64,000 nt of DNA, taken from Rhodovulum steppense. Its GTDB lineage: Bacteria; Pseudomonadota; Alphaproteobacteria; Rhodobacterales; Rhodobacteraceae. Below are positions 17,017 through 27,457 of this stretch, piece after piece. Both the position numbers and the translations under genes were made by a program. The stretch is taken from the NCBI RefSeq assembly GCF_004339675.1, contig NZ_SLVM01000007.1, forward strand, positions 1 through 64,000, read 5' to 3'. The notes below the pieces were generated by a model. It made no database searches. It saw only the letters and a list, made by a program, of their open reading frames with translations, and had not been told where the DNA came from. Each line of letters starts with the position of its first letter. Positions within the stretch are counted from its first letter, which is position 1.

Positions 17017-17558
17017 ATGGCCATAAAACGCAGCTTGACACTCAGCCCGTTCGTATTCGCGCTGTGTTACGCAATCTTCGGCGCCGGGTACATCCTGTTC
17101 AGCGACCGAATTCTGACCAGCTTGGCGGGCGACTACGCGCATTATCAACAGCTTCAAACCGCCAAGGGGTGGGTCTTCATCCTGTTTACTGCCGTTGGCC
17201 TGTGGCTCCTGATGCGCCGGGCTTGGGCACGACTCTCGCAGGCGGCCGAGGCGGCGATCAAGGCGGAAGACCGGCTGCGACTCGCGCTGACGGCCGCGGG
17301 TGGGTTGGTCTGGCAGGCACGCGTTTCGCCCGAAATCGGCACCGAGTGGCAGGTGACGGGGGGCCTTGCCCGTCAATTGAATCTGCCTGAGGGGCGATGG
17401 TTCGGCTTTGACGAGATGGCCGCGCACCTGCATCCGGCCGACCTGGCCGAGTTTCGGCGCCATTTCGAGCGCATCGTTCCGGGCCATCCCGAGATCGTGG
17501 AAAGCCTGTTGCGGTTCGACATGCCGGATGGAACGATAGTGTCCCACGTCGTGGTGTA
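17017..17558 (+). pseudogene. PAS-GGDEF-EAL cyclic-di-GMP protein, N-terminal part (split by IS)
   Basis: First 180 or so codons of a sensor protein. Two membrane helices are visible (about residues 10-31, PFVFALCYAIFGAGYILF, and 50-67, WVFILFTAVGLWLLM), enclosing a short periplasmic loop, followed by the start of a PAS domain (DRLRLALTAAGGLVWQAR ... HLHPADLAEFRRHFERIV). The frame hits a TAG at 17557-17559 created by the inserted IS256-family element. Joining 17558 directly to 18913 restores one open frame of 928 codons with the part downstream of the element, so the split is recent. Confidence 0.85.
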
Positions 17559-18910
17559 GGAGCGCCGCCCCTCGGAGAGGTCAGGGCTTGATCAGGAAGC
17601 CACGGCTGGCAGCCTGACGGTGGGATTGTCGGTCACGCGGGCGAGCGTTTCAAGGCTCATGTAACGCCGTGCGACCGCCCATTCGTCGTTGGTCTCCAGC
17701 ATCAGCGCGCCGACAAGGCGGATGATGGCCTCGTCGTTGGGGAAGATGCCGATCACGTCCGACCGGCGCTTCACTTCGCGGTTCACCCGTTCAAGCGGGT
17801 TGGTCGAGGCGATCTGGGTCCAATGCTCGCGGGGGAAGGTCATGTAGGCCAGCACGTCGTCGCGGGAGCTGTCCATCAGGGCGCCGAGCTTGGGCTGCTT
17901 CTCGCGCAGGGCATCGGCCACGATCTCCCACTGGGCTTCGGCGTCGGCCTTGGTTTCCTGCGCGAAGATCGTCTTCAGCATCGCCGCCACCGCGGTGCGC
18001 TGCTTGGCCGGGGCATGGGCCAGCGCGTTGCGCATCCAGTGAATGCGGCATCTCTGGTGGGTGGCGTTGAACACGCGGCGCGCGGCGGCTCGCAGGCCCT
18101 TGTGGTCATCGGCGATCACCAGCTTCACGCCCCGCAGGCCCCGGTCGGCCAAGGACCGCAGGAACTCGGTCCAGAAGGTCTCGGCTTCGGATGGACCGGT
18201 GGCGACGCCCAGGACCTCGCGCTTGCCGTCCTCGTTGACCGCCACCGCAATTATCACGGCCTTGCTGATGATGCGCCCGCCTTCCCGGACCTTGAGGTAT
18301 GTCGCATCCAGCCAGAGATAGGGCCACGCGCCCTCGAGCGGTCGGGTCAGGAAGGCGTTCACCCGCTCGTCGATCTCGGCGCAGAGGCGGCTGACCTGGC
18401 TCTTGGACATGCCGCCTGCGCCCATGGCCTTGACCAGATCATCGACCGAGCGCGTCGAGACGCCGTGGACGTAGGCTTCCTGGATCACCGCCACCAAGGC
18501 CTTCTCGGCCGTGCGGCGCGGCTCGAGGAAGCTGGGAAAGTAGCTGCCCTTCCGAAGCTTGGGGATCTCCAGCGCGATCCGGCCCGCCCGGGTATCCCAG
18601 TCGCGGTCGCGGTAGCCATTGCGCTGAACCTCCCGCATCGGGGTGCGCACGCCCTTCGTCGCGCCGGTTCTCAACTCGATTTCGGCTTCCATGATCCGGT
18701 CAGCTGCGAAGGCCAGCATCTCGCGCACGAGGTCGCCATCGGCCTGCTTCTCAACCAATTCGATCAGCGCCATTCTGTCATCGGTCATCGTCGTCTCCGT
18801 TGTCGGTTTCAGGTCTCGCAACCCAAACCTTCTCCGAAGATCGGCGATGACCGCCAGCGTCACCAACGGCCGCGCGCTGCGCTACGCCGGAGGCTCCGCG
18901 CGCGGCCTCC
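17559..18910 (-). mobile_element. IS256-family insertion sequence
   Basis: About 1.35 kb. The ends read ggagcgccgcccctcggag on the left and, reversed, ggaggccgcgcgcggag on the right. Host sequence at the junction is the palindrome gtggtgtacaccac; ta is present on both sides (17557-17558 and 18911-18912), so either a 2-bp duplication or exact halves of the palindrome flank the element. The usual 8-9 bp target duplication of the family is not seen. Confidence 0.75.
17592..18788 (-). CDS. IS256-family (mutator) transposase
   Basis: A 398-aa DDE transposase of the IS256/mutator family: [34 protein letters not shown] near the N-terminus, [15 protein letters not shown] (first Asp), [12 protein letters not shown] (second Asp), [12 protein letters not shown] and the signature around [21 protein letters not shown] with the catalytic Glu. 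The start [14 protein letters not shown] at 18788 is typical; an upstream GTG at 18866 would add 26 residues not expected in the family. Length and motifs suggest it is active. Confidence 0.92.
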   Translation of the reverse strand: MTDDRMALIELVEKQADGDLVREMLAFAADRIMEAEIELRTGATKGVRTPMREVQRNGYRDRDWDTRAGRIALEIPKLRKGSYFPSFLEPRRTAEKALVAVIQEAYVHGVSTRSVDDLVKAMGAGGMSKSQVSRLCAEIDERVNAFLTRPLEGAWPYLWLDATYLKVREGGRIISKAVIIAVAVNEDGKREVLGVATGPSEAETFWTEFLRSLADRGLRGVKLVIADDHKGLRAAARRVFNATHQRCRIHWMRNALAHAPAKQRTAVAAMLKTIFAQETKADAEAQWEIVADALREKQPKLGALMDSSRDDVLAYMTFPREHWTQIASTNPLERVNREVKRRSDVIGIFPNDEAIIRLVGALMLETNDEWAVARRYMSLETLARVTDNPTVRLPAVAS

Positions 18911-18912
18911 TA

Positions 18913-21154
18913 CACCACCACCCGGGACACGGCCGATGGAACCCGTCGCTGGATCAAGCTTGTGCCGGATTGTCGCAACGAGGCGGGTACGTCCGAGGAA
19001 CCGCTCCTCGGGGTAGCCTTCGATCTGACCCGGCAGCAGGAGGCGTCGCAGGATCTGGCCGAGGTGATCTTTGGCGCCGGGCTCGGCACCTGGCGGTTGA
19101 ATGTCGCCACGAGAAAAAATCAGATCAATGACAGATATGCCGAGATGCTGGGCTACAGCCGCGAGGAACTGGAGCCGGTGACGGAGGAGAGCTTCCTGAC
19201 CCTCGTTCATCCCGAAGACGCGGTGAAGCTGTACGAAAACCGGGTGGCCCGGTCAAAGGCCGGGGATTACGTCTTCTCCGATGAGATCCGCATGCGGCAC
19301 AAGGACGGGCACTGGGTCTGGGTGCTGAGCCGCTGCCGCCCCGTCGATTTCGCTTCGGATGGCACGCCAAGCGTGTTGTCGGGCGTGCATATCGACATCT
19401 CCGACCGCAAGGCACTGGCCGAGAAACTGCGCCTAGAAAGCGATTTCCTCAAGCGGCTGGTCGAGACCTCCGTCTCGGGCATCGTGGCGTTTAACGACAA
19501 GGGGCGCATCTATTTTGTCAACAAGGAGGCGACCGCGATTTTGGGCCTGACGTCCGAGCAGCTGATCGGGTTGCCGCTGGTGAACGATTACTGGACGTTG
19601 ACCGAACTGGATGGTACGCCGATGGTGCCCGAGGATTTTCCCGGTTTCAGGGTGATTGCGACCCAAACCACCGTGCGCGATCGTCGGGTCTCGATCCGGC
19701 GACACGATGGCAAGACCCTGTCAATCTCGATCACTGCGGCGCCGATGCGGATGTCCGATGGGGGGTTGCAGGTGGTCGCCACCCTGACCGACATCACCGC
19801 GCAACTGGCGAACGAGGCGCTGTTGCATAACGCGGCTGCCGAGGCCATGCACGCCGCCCTGCATGACCCGGTCTCGGGTCTGCCGAACCGGGAATTGTTC
19901 GAGGATTCCCTCGCCGCGGCCATCGTCAAAGCGCAGCGTGACCGGGGATATTTGCTTCATGTCTTTCTGGATATCGACAATTTCAAGCAGGTCAACGACC
20001 GATTCGGCCACCATGCCGGAGACCTGCTGATCCGCAAGGTGGCAGCACGGCTCGAAAGGATCCGGCAGGGGCCGCAGGTTCTCGCGCGGGTCGCGGGCGA
20101 CGAGTTCACCTTCCTGCACCCCTATGCCCCCGGCGAGGACACGCGGGAGGTGCTGACACGGCTTGCCTCTGTTTTCGAGCTGCCCTTCGACCTCGGGGGC
20201 TATGTTGTTCATATAAGTGTCAGTATGGGCGTCAGCGTCTATCCCGAGGATGCCACCTCTAGCGAGGAGTTGTGGCTGAGCGCCGATCTGGCAATGTATG
20301 AGGCGAAGGCGCGCGGCCGCAACCAGACTGTGCGCTTTACGGCTCCCCTGCGCGAGCGCGAGGCAGAGGAGGCGCGCATCGCGCAGATATTACAACGGGC
20401 GCTGAAGGCTCGGGCCTTCGAGATCTTCCTCATGCCGCTGGTGGATTTGCGGCAAGGGGGCCGGGTTGTCGGCGCCGAGGCTTTGTTGCGCAGCACTGAG
20501 CCGGATTTGCAGGGGATCGGTCCCGCCGTCTTTCTGCCGGTGGCCGAGCGCACCGGCCTGATGCGGGCGCTTGATCTGATGGTGGTCGACATGGTAGGTG
20601 CTGCCACGGCACGGCTGCGCGCGGCGGGTTATGCGCTGCGTATCTCGGTCAACCTGTCTCCCGACAGCCTGCATGAGACCGGCTTCGGCCTCGAGCTGCT
20701 CTCGCATCTGGATCAGGCCCAGCTTGGCGCGAGGGATGTACGCTTCGAGTTGACGGAAGGGGCGCTGGTTGATCTGAGCAGTCCCGCCCGCGAGGTTATC
20801 GACCTGCTGCATGATCGCGGCTTTGAACTTTCGGCCGACGATTTCGGCACCGGCTATTCCTCGCTGAGCTATCTTCACAAGCTGCGTCTGAGCGAGCTGA
20901 AAATCGACCGCAGCTTCGTGCAACGGCTTGAAACGGCGGAAGAACCTTCGGACGAGATCGTGCGTGCAATTCTCGCCATGGGGCAGGCGCTGGGGCTGTG
21001 CGTTGTAGCCGAAGGGATCGAGACAGAGGCGCAACACGATTGGCTGCGCCGTCACGGCTGCCCCCTCGGGCAGGGGTATCTGTTCGGCAAGGGTGTCGAT
21101 CTCGACACCTTCTTGCAGCAGCATCTGACGCCGAAGGTGCTTCAAGGATCCTGA
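18913..21154 (+). pseudogene. PAS-GGDEF-EAL cyclic-di-GMP protein, C-terminal part (split by IS)
   Basis: Continues the gene begun at 17017. It holds the end of the first PAS/PAC (FDLTRQQEASQDLAE), two more PAS domains (GLGTWRLNVATRK...; FLKRLVETSVSGIVAFNDKG...), a diguanylate-cyclase domain with the motif AGDEF (GGDEF variant, near 20097) and FLDIDNFKQVNDRFGHHAGD, then an EAL phosphodiesterase domain with GAEALLRS, DDFGTGYSSLSYLHKL and LKIDRSFV, ending with the GYLFGKGV loop. Both enzymatic domains keep metal-binding acidic residues. A GTG at 18962 could produce a soluble fragment. In the uninterrupted form it would be a membrane-bound c-di-GMP turnover protein of 927 aa. Confidence 0.85.
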
Positions 21155-21174
21155 AGTGCGCCTAGGTGTTCCTG

Positions 21175-21381
21175 CTAGCCCCCCATTTCGTTCGCTTCTG
21201 CCGACTTGGCTGAAGCGGTAAGTCTTGCGGCAGCTAGATGAACGTCGATTCCAGCAGTCAGAACGGCCGTGGCTGCGGCATCAAGCAGAAGGGCAGCGGC
21301 GTGCGACATTTGCCCGCCTGCTGCGCTAGCTGCAGAGGCAATCACTTCGGCGATATCCTCTTCATCAAATCTCGCACTCAT
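21175..21381 (-). CDS. Small Ala-rich protein, 68 aa (uncertain)
   Basis: A 68-aa frame starting MSARFDEEDIAEVIASAAS, preceded on its strand by AGAGG about 8 bp before the ATG. The rest is Ala-rich and helical (MSHAAALLLDAAATAVLTAG). No known domain. It lies between the EAL gene and the broken antitoxin-like copy. It may be a small soluble gene or chance; the ribosome binding site is the main support. Confidence 0.35.
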   Translation of the reverse strand: MSARFDEEDIAEVIASAASAAGGQMSHAAALLLDAAATAVLTAGIDVHLAAARLTASAKSAEANEMGG

Positions 21382-21510
21382 TTTTGGAACCTCTTACTCT
21401 TCAACGCTCAAAAGCTCTTGCTCAGCTGCCAGACGACCCAGACTTTGTTAATCATGCAATACCGGATTTCCTTACCTCACGATTCTTCGGTGACCTTCAA
21501 CGCGCGTGTC

Positions 21511-22086
21511 CGCAGCTGGTATCGCGAACTCGGACCCCATGACGACTGGTGGGACGCGGTCTATGAGGATCTCGAGCGGGTCTGTGAAATCCTCGGCATT
21601 CGCCTCAAGACCACGCCCGTCCGCCTGATGGGTGGCAGGACGCGGGCCAAGCCCTGCATCTGGTTCTCCGGGTTCTGGAACCAGGGCGATGGGGCCTGCT
21701 TTGAAGGCTACTGGTCCCACGCCAAGGGCGCGGCTGCGCGCGGCCGGGACTGCGCCCCGATGGATGCGATGCTGCATGGCATCGCCGACCGGCTGCAGGC
21801 CCTCCAGCGGCGGAATTTCTACCAGCTCGCTGAATAGGCCAGCCACCACGGTCGCTACTACCACGAATACACAACGTCCGTGGATGTAACCCGCGACAGC
21901 CCGACCTGGCAACCGCCGACCGAGGATGCCAAGGAGATCGTGACCGAGGCGCTGCGTGATCTGGCCCGCTGGCTATACTGCCAGCTTGAGGCCGAATACG
22001 ACCACCTCACCTCCGACGAGGCCATCGAGGAGGGGATCATCGTGAGCGAGTACACCTTCACCGAAGCCGGGCGCAGGGTCGGGTGA
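21511..22086 (+). pseudogene. Antitoxin-like plasmid gene, copy 2 (5' truncated, nonsense mutation)
   Basis: Closely similar to 5032-5605 (SWYRELGPHDDWWDAVYEDLERVCEILG ... in the first half). The first 24 codons are missing; upstream sequence is unrelated. An in-frame TAG at 21835-21837 replaces GAG of copy 1 (QLAAEVSHRG there, QLAE*ASHHG here). The 3' end, to the stop at 22084-22086, is well conserved. An MbcA/RES toxin-antitoxin module begins about 55-80 bp later. Confidence 0.85.
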
Positions 22087-22111
22087 GCGGAAAGTAGACG
22101 CGAAGCTCACT

Positions 22112-22131
22112 TGATCTTTAAAATGGGATCA
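22112..22131 (+). promoter_or_regulatory. Inverted repeat upstream of mbcA (candidate operator)
   Basis: TGATC-tttaaaatgg-GATCA lies in an AT-rich patch between the preceding pseudogene and the antitoxin start, where the promoter must be. Short arms, so only a candidate for autoregulation. Confidence 0.4.
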
Positions 22132-22139
22132 TATGAACT

Positions 22140-22553
22140 ATGTTGAGGGCAATGGAGGACGCCATGTACGTTGCAGAGAAAATCAGGGAACCTGCACAGG
22201 TCAACGCCGTCGCGTTGAAGGCCTACGCGCGCGTGGCCGATGCCTGGGGTCTCAGCCTCAAGGAAGCGGCGGGCCTTGCCGATATGTCGGAGAGCACATG
22301 GAAGCGCGCCAAGAAGCCGGACTTCGCGGGGGAACTGACCAAGGACCAGTTGTTGAGGCTCAGTGCGGTGATCGGCATCTACAAATCGCTCGAACTCTAC
22401 TTCTCCGAGCCGCTCGCGCGAAGCTGGTTCACCCGACCGAACACAGGGCCGCTGTTCGGGGGTAGCCGTCCGGTTGATACCGCCATCGACGGGGGCTTGC
22501 CGCAAATTCTCGCGGTTCGGACCTATCTTGATGCATTGCGCGGTGGGGCATGA
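22140..22553 (+). CDS. MbcA/ParS/Xre-type antitoxin (DUF2384)
   Basis: A protein of up to 137 aa. An Xre-like helix-turn-helix (LSLKEAAGLADMSESTWKRAKK, residues about 37-58) is followed by the DUF2384 toxin-binding domain, with the diagnostic end PNTGPLFGG ... AVRTYLDALRGGA. ATG 22164 (MYVAEKIREP) has GGAGGA immediately upstream and may be the true start; 22140 and 22152 are alternatives. It overlaps the RES toxin start by 4 bp. The antitoxin blocks the NAD-binding site of its partner. Confidence 0.85.
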   Translation: MLRAMEDAMYVAEKIREPAQVNAVALKAYARVADAWGLSLKEAAGLADMSESTWKRAKKPDFAGELTKDQLLRLSAVIGIYKSLELYFSEPLARSWFTRPNTGPLFGGSRPVDTAIDGGLPQILAVRTYLDALRGGA

Positions 22554-23251
22554 AGCGGACCGAGATTTCTGATCGTGGTCTCGTTCGTCTCCTGCCCGCC
22601 ACTTACCACAAGCCGCCATCCCTGCGTGGTCTCGTCGATACCGATGACGAGATGGAGATCCTGGCAGAAATCGAGGGCCTGACCAGCGGCCGTCTTCTGG
22701 CGGAACGTGGCCGCAACCCGCATCTGGACCCGCGCGAGCTGGCCTGGCAGCGCCGCAGCCGAGATCTGCGCATCTATGGCGAGAGCCATGTCAACGCCGC
22801 CTTCACGTATACCCGCGCCGGCGGAAACCGCTTCAACACCGAAGAGCGCGGCGCCTGGTACTGCGCATGGGACGTGATGGTTTCCGTCAGCGAAGTGGCG
22901 TGGCACCGCACGCGCGAACTCGGCTTTACGGGCAGCTTCCACGATAGCGCCCGCTATGTGGAACTGCTGGCGGATTTCATAGGGATCTTCGATGATCTGA
23001 CCGATGAACCGGAACATCCCGCGCTGCATCCAGATCCGGCCTTTGGATATCCTGAGGGGCAAAGCTTAGCCGAACATCTGCGCCGGGCGGGGTCCCGCGG
23101 TCTGATCTACCCTTCGGTCCGGGCGCCTGCACCTGGCGGGAATTGTCTGGTCTGCTTCGAGCCGCATGCGATCCAGAACGTCCGTCCGGGCGCGTCCTGG
23201 GATCTTGTTTGGGATGGGACGCCACACTATTCGATCACGGCTGTTGGCTGA
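22550..23251 (+). CDS. RES-domain NAD+-degrading toxin (MbcT/ParT-like)
   Basis: A 233-aa RES-family protein. The domain shows RFNTEERGAWYCAWD, VSEVAWHRTREL (Glu region) and YPSVRAPAPGGNCLVCF (Ser region), holding the Arg, Glu and Ser that name the family. RES toxins of Xre-RES modules phosphorolyse or hydrolyse NAD+, or ADP-ribosylate targets, and stop growth. Translationally coupled to the antitoxin through the ATGA overlap. Somewhat longer than the minimal RES toxin (about 150-200 aa), with an N-terminal extension. A second, unrelated-by-sequence RES module lies at 60559-61676. Confidence 0.85.
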   Translation: MKRTEISDRGLVRLLPATYHKPPSLRGLVDTDDEMEILAEIEGLTSGRLLAERGRNPHLDPRELAWQRRSRDLRIYGESHVNAAFTYTRAGGNRFNTEERGAWYCAWDVMVSVSEVAWHRTRELGFTGSFHDSARYVELLADFIGIFDDLTDEPEHPALHPDPAFGYPEGQSLAEHLRRAGSRGLIYPSVRAPAPGGNCLVCFEPHAIQNVRPGASWDLVWDGTPHYSITAVG

Positions 23252-23488
23252 TCCGCCAAGGCGATGCGTGAGCGGCTGCCTCCCGATCGTGACGTCCAGG
23301 GTGGGCGTGGTGCCCGAGGCGATGTCGGTCAGGGGCGATCTCGGGCCGTTCGGCCGACTGTTGGAGACCACGTGCAGCATGATCATGGGCTGCCCGCGGA
23401 CTATCCGAAAGTTCGGTCAGACTATCCGCAAGGCGCAGCGACGGCGCACAAAGGGCATTCTATACGATACGTATGAAAAGAGGGTAGC

Positions 23489-24655
23489 ATGCGGATCATT
23501 GTGAGTGAGATTGTTGCACAGGAGGATATTGCGGCGCTTGTCGCGCACCTCCACGAGCTTGGCAGCTTGCCGCAGTTCTGTACCTTGCATCTCGACGAGA
23601 GGCTCGATCCGACCCCCCTGCTGAAACTTTCCCGGGAAACCGGGATGATGCTGATGGGGGGAACCTCCTGCTCTGGCGCGCTGACGGCCGACGGGGTCTG
23701 CGCCGGAGTGCTCTTTGCGATCGACGATGGCGAAGGATCATATGGAACGGCCCTCCGGCCGTTTGACGATGACCCGTCGGCGGCGGCAGAGGCGGCGACG
23801 CGAGCCGCCATAGACAATGCCGGTCGTACCGGCGAGCGGCCCGATCTCGTCTGGATCTACGGCACACCCGGGGAAGAGGAACGCGTCCTGTCGGGGATCG
23901 AGCGGGTCGTTGGTCCGGACACGCCCATTGCCGGAGGCAGTGCCGCCGACAATTCCGTGGCCGGCGGGTGGTCGGTTTTCGCCGAGGGAAGATGCGCCGG
24001 GCGCGCGGTGGCCATCGGCGTGCTCTATCCGTCTGGCGAGGTCTCGCTGGCCTATCACAACGGATATGCTCCGACCGAACGCAGCGGTATCGTCACGCGG
24101 GTCGAGGGACGGCGCGTGGCCGAGATCGACGCGCGCCCGGCCGCGGAGGTCTACAGCGCGTGGACGGGCGGCGCGGTTTGCACCGATACAGAGGGCGGGC
24201 AGACACGCTCGATCCTGGGCGAGAGCACCTTCTGGCCGCTGGGGCGGGAAACCCACCGGATCGCGGGCGTCCCCTATTTCATCCTTGCGCATCCTGCCGC
24301 CGTCGACGGCGAGGGCGGTCTGCACCTCTTTGCCGATGTCGCCGCGGGCGAGCGCCTCACGCAGATGACGGGATCGGCGGGCGCCCTGATCGAACGCGCG
24401 GGGCGCGTGGCGCGTATCGCATGCGAGGCCGGGAGAATGCAGCCCGCCGGGATCGCGGGCGCCCTGATCGTTTACTGCGGCGGCTGCATGCTGGGGGTCC
24501 ACGACCGGCTGGACGATCTGACCAACGGTGTGTGCGAGGCCCTTCCCGCGGTGCCCTTTGCCGGAGTGTTCACCTTCGGGGAACAGGGGCCCATCCTGAA
24601 CTCGGGCAATCGGCATGGAAACCTCATGGTCTCCTGCATCCTGTTTTCCAAGTAG
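23489..24655 (+). CDS. FIST-domain sensory protein (NosP-like)
   Basis: A 388-aa cytosolic protein with FIST N and FIST C domains: HLHELGSLPQFCTLH and TGMMLMGGTSCSGAL in the N part, FILAHPAAV and GALIVYCGGCMLGVHDRL in the C part, and the late motif FAGVFTFGEQGPI. FIST proteins sense small ligands. Some (NosP) are haem proteins that detect nitric oxide and control a histidine kinase encoded next to them. Here a hybrid kinase starts 15 bp after the stop and a response regulator follows, the same arrangement. Haem binding cannot be seen from sequence, so NO sensing is inference. Start ATG 23489 with AGAGGG upstream. Confidence 0.8.
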   Translation: MRIIVSEIVAQEDIAALVAHLHELGSLPQFCTLHLDERLDPTPLLKLSRETGMMLMGGTSCSGALTADGVCAGVLFAIDDGEGSYGTALRPFDDDPSAAAEAATRAAIDNAGRTGERPDLVWIYGTPGEEERVLSGIERVVGPDTPIAGGSAADNSVAGGWSVFAEGRCAGRAVAIGVLYPSGEVSLAYHNGYAPTERSGIVTRVEGRRVAEIDARPAAEVYSAWTGGAVCTDTEGGQTRSILGESTFWPLGRETHRIAGVPYFILAHPAAVDGEGGLHLFADVAAGERLTQMTGSAGALIERAGRVARIACEAGRMQPAGIAGALIVYCGGCMLGVHDRLDDLTNGVCEALPAVPFAGVFTFGEQGPILNSGNRHGNLMVSCILFSK

Positions 24656-24670
24656 CGCAAGGCCCCCCGG

Positions 24671-27457
24671 ATGCCCGACAATGAACGACTGCGCGAGGCC
24701 CTTCTGGAGCTCCAGATCCTCCGGGACCGCGAGGCGCGGACCCATGCCGAGACCGCCGGACTGCTTGCCGCGATCGAGGCATATGCGACCGCGCCCACAC
24801 CGACGCTGGCCATATCCGCAATCTTCGATGCTTTGGGAACCGCGACCGGGGCCTCGAAGGCCATGTTGGTCGAACGGCACGGGCGCGGGGCCCGGGTGAT
24901 CCGCACAACCGTTCCGCAGGATCTCGGCGCCGAATGGATGCCGCCTGTCGATCTGTTCGACCGTGCACGCAACGTCGCGGATCTGGCCGCGCTCGGGAAC
25001 CGGGCGGACAGCCCGGTGTGCGCCGGATTCGACAGCCTGCTGGCCGCGCGCCTGCCCGAAATCGATCCGGGGCCGGAATGCGCGATCCTCTGCCTTCACC
25101 ACGGCCGCGGGGCTTTCCTGCGCCGGGATCTGAAGCTTCTGCTGCGGCTCGCGGGGCTGTTTGCAAAGGCCCTGGCATCCGAACGCCTGGCTGCGGAGAA
25201 CGCCCTGCTCGCGGCGGCGATCGAAGGTTCCACGACCGGATTTGCGATCGCCGATGCCACCCGGCCCGACACCCCCCTCATTTATGTCAACCCGGGATTC
25301 GAGCAGGTCACGGGTTACGGTGCCAGTGAGATCCTTGGCCGAAACTGTCGATCCCTGACCGACGACACCCCGGACGCGGAAGAGGGGGTACGGCTGCGCA
25401 ACGCCGTGCGCACATGTTCCGAAGGGCAGTTCCTGCTGCGCAGCCGACGAAAGTCCGGGCAGTTCTTCTGGAGCGAGGTGACACTGTTTCCCGTACGCGA
25501 TGGCGAGGGTCATGTTCGGCACCTCGTCTCGACCCAGACCGATGTCACGGCCCGCGTCGAGGCGCGCCGGGAGCGGGACCGGATCCGCCAGCGCATGACC
25601 AAAGCCCTGGCCGTGACCGAGGGTGCCTTCCTGATGCTGGACAAGACGGGCGACGTGCTTCTGAGCAACGAGGCGTTGCAACGCGCGTTTTCCGCGCCGG
25701 GTCCGGACTGGTCGGTCGGGACGACCTTCGAAGAGAACCGCGCGAGCCACCTGCGCACGCTGCCGCACCGGCCCGGAGCCGATACCCTGCCCAATAGGCA
25801 AGACCTCGACGCGATGGCCCGCGCAGGTCATGGCCGGGAACTGGCGCTGGCCGATGGCAGGAGCTTCCTTCTGCGCGCCCGACGCGACGTGGATGGCGCT
25901 CTGGTGATCACTGCAACCGACATCACGCGACTGAAGAGCGTCGAGGCCCTGCTGCGTCAGCGCGCCGTCGCGGTGGACGCCGCCTTCGACGGCATAGTGA
26001 TCCTCAACAAGTCGCAGCGCATCATTCACCTGAATCGCTCCGCCGTGGCGCTGTTGGGGTATGGCCGGTCCGAAGCGGCGCTTGGACTAGATTGGCGGGC
26101 GAGCTACCGCAACCAGCGCAATCCATCTAGCGGCACCTATCGGATGGAACGGGTCGGGCCGGTGGACGCGCCACAAATTCACGAGATCACGCGTTCCCCG
26201 CTGGACGGCGAGGGCTCGGTGCTCATCATTCGCGACATAACCGAACGTCTTGCCGAAGAGCGGCGGCAGGAGGAATTGCGCGGGGCGCTTATGCGCGCCC
26301 AGCAACAGGAGGCGCTGGCCCAACTCGCGGCCGGCGTGGCGCATGATTTCAACAACCTGCTTTCGGCGATCCTGGGCTCGGCGACCCTGATCTCGGGGGA
26401 TCGGATGGCCGGAGCCGAAGCGCGCGAGCATGCCGAGCGGATCACATCGGCGGGGCATCGTGCGGCCCGCCTGGTCAACCGCCTGCTCGACCTTGGCGCC
26501 GAACCGCGCGACGGAGGTGCGTTCGATCTGCGCATGGCGCTTGCGGATGTGGCCGCGGTCGTTGTCCCCAGCCTGCCCGCCGCCGTGACCCTGGATGTGT
26601 CGATTTGCGACGACGCCATGCTTCTGCGCGGCGATCCGGGGACCGTGAACCGCATCTGCGTCAACCTGATCCTGAACGCCCGCGACGCGATTTCCTCCGA
26701 AAGCGGACAGATCACTCTCACCGTCCGGTCCTTCCGGTCGGAACGGCACCAGAGGCTGCGGATCGGTTCCCTGGACGCGGGCAAGAGCTATGCCCGCATC
26801 GAGGTCCACGACAGCGGCGCAGGGATGGACGAGGCCACATGTGCCCGCATCTTCGATCCACATTTCTCGACAAAGGGCGCGCGCGGCACCGGACTTGGCC
26901 TGACCATCGTGGCGCTTCAGGTCCGTGGCGCGGGCGGCGCGGTGGATGTGCAAAGCACGCCGGGGCACGGCACGGTCGTCACGGTCTTCTGGCCGCTTCA
27001 CCCTCACGAAGCGACCCCCGATACTTGCGCCACCGCCGCGGAGGAGCATTCCCTTAGCGGCATGACATTCCTGGTTCTTGATGATGAGCGCGCCGTCGGC
27101 GAGGTTCTTCAGGCCTATCTTGAGGCGCGGGGCGCCGAAGTGGCTTTTTGCGACCTGCCGGATGTCGCCCTCGATGCCATCGCGAAGGATCCCGACGCTT
27201 GGACCGCCGTGATCTCCGACTACGACATGCCGGGCATGACCGGAGGCGACATGGTCGAACATCTGGGCCGGGTTGCACCGGATCTTCCGGTTTTTCTAGT
27301 GACCGCGCTCGCCCGGCGCCTGTTGGATCGGGGGCTTGATGGTGACCGCATCGCCGGACTGTTCGCGAAACCCATCGATCTGGTGGCGCTTGCCGGCACG
27401 CTGTCACGTCTTCAGCCGAGAACCGTCAAGGATCGGACCGCATGCTCCGGGTGCTGA
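24671..27457 (+). CDS. Hybrid histidine kinase (GAF-PAS-HK-REC), partner of FIST protein
   Basis: A 928-aa soluble kinase without membrane helices. Order: GAF-like domain (residues about 30-170), PAS domains near 175-300, 310-400 and 430-530, a dimerisation/phosphoacceptor region with VAHDFNNLLSAILG (His near 558), the catalytic domain with VNLILNARDAI (N box), VHDSGAGMD (G1) and GTGLGLTIV (G2), and a C-terminal receiver with FLVLDDERAVGE and phospho-Asp in AVISDYDMPGMTG. The HDFNN H-box places it in the family that includes NahK/ErcS-like kinases. It follows the FIST gene by 15 bp and overlaps the response regulator by 16 bp, so the three form one operon. Confidence 0.9.
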   Translation: MPDNERLREALLELQILRDREARTHAETAGLLAAIEAYATAPTPTLAISAIFDALGTATGASKAMLVERHGRGARVIRTTVPQDLGAEWMPPVDLFDRARNVADLAALGNRADSPVCAGFDSLLAARLPEIDPGPECAILCLHHGRGAFLRRDLKLLLRLAGLFAKALASERLAAENALLAAAIEGSTTGFAIADATRPDTPLIYVNPGFEQVTGYGASEILGRNCRSLTDDTPDAEEGVRLRNAVRTCSEGQFLLRSRRKSGQFFWSEVTLFPVRDGEGHVRHLVSTQTDVTARVEARRERDRIRQRMTKALAVTEGAFLMLDKTGDVLLSNEALQRAFSAPGPDWSVGTTFEENRASHLRTLPHRPGADTLPNRQDLDAMARAGHGRELALADGRSFLLRARRDVDGALVITATDITRLKSVEALLRQRAVAVDAAFDGIVILNKSQRIIHLNRSAVALLGYGRSEAALGLDWRASYRNQRNPSSGTYRMERVGPVDAPQIHEITRSPLDGEGSVLIIRDITERLAEERRQEELRGALMRAQQQEALAQLAAGVAHDFNNLLSAILGSATLISGDRMAGAEAREHAERITSAGHRAARLVNRLLDLGAEPRDGGAFDLRMALADVAAVVVPSLPAAVTLDVSICDDAMLLRGDPGTVNRICVNLILNARDAISSESGQITLTVRSFRSERHQRLRIGSLDAGKSYARIEVHDSGAGMDEATCARIFDPHFSTKGARGTGLGLTIVALQVRGAGGAVDVQSTPGHGTVVTVFWPLHPHEATPDTCATAAEEHSLSGMTFLVLDDERAVGEVLQAYLEARGAEVAFCDLPDVALDAIAKDPDAWTAVISDYDMPGMTGGDMVEHLGRVAPDLPVFLVTALARRLLDRGLDGDRIAGLFAKPIDLVALAGTLSRLQPRTVKDRTACSGC

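Noticed and set aside
21175-21381. Reading the 68-aa frame as an antitoxin
   Set aside because: No toxin gene adjacent and no RHH, AbrB or HTH pattern; kept only as an uncertain small gene.
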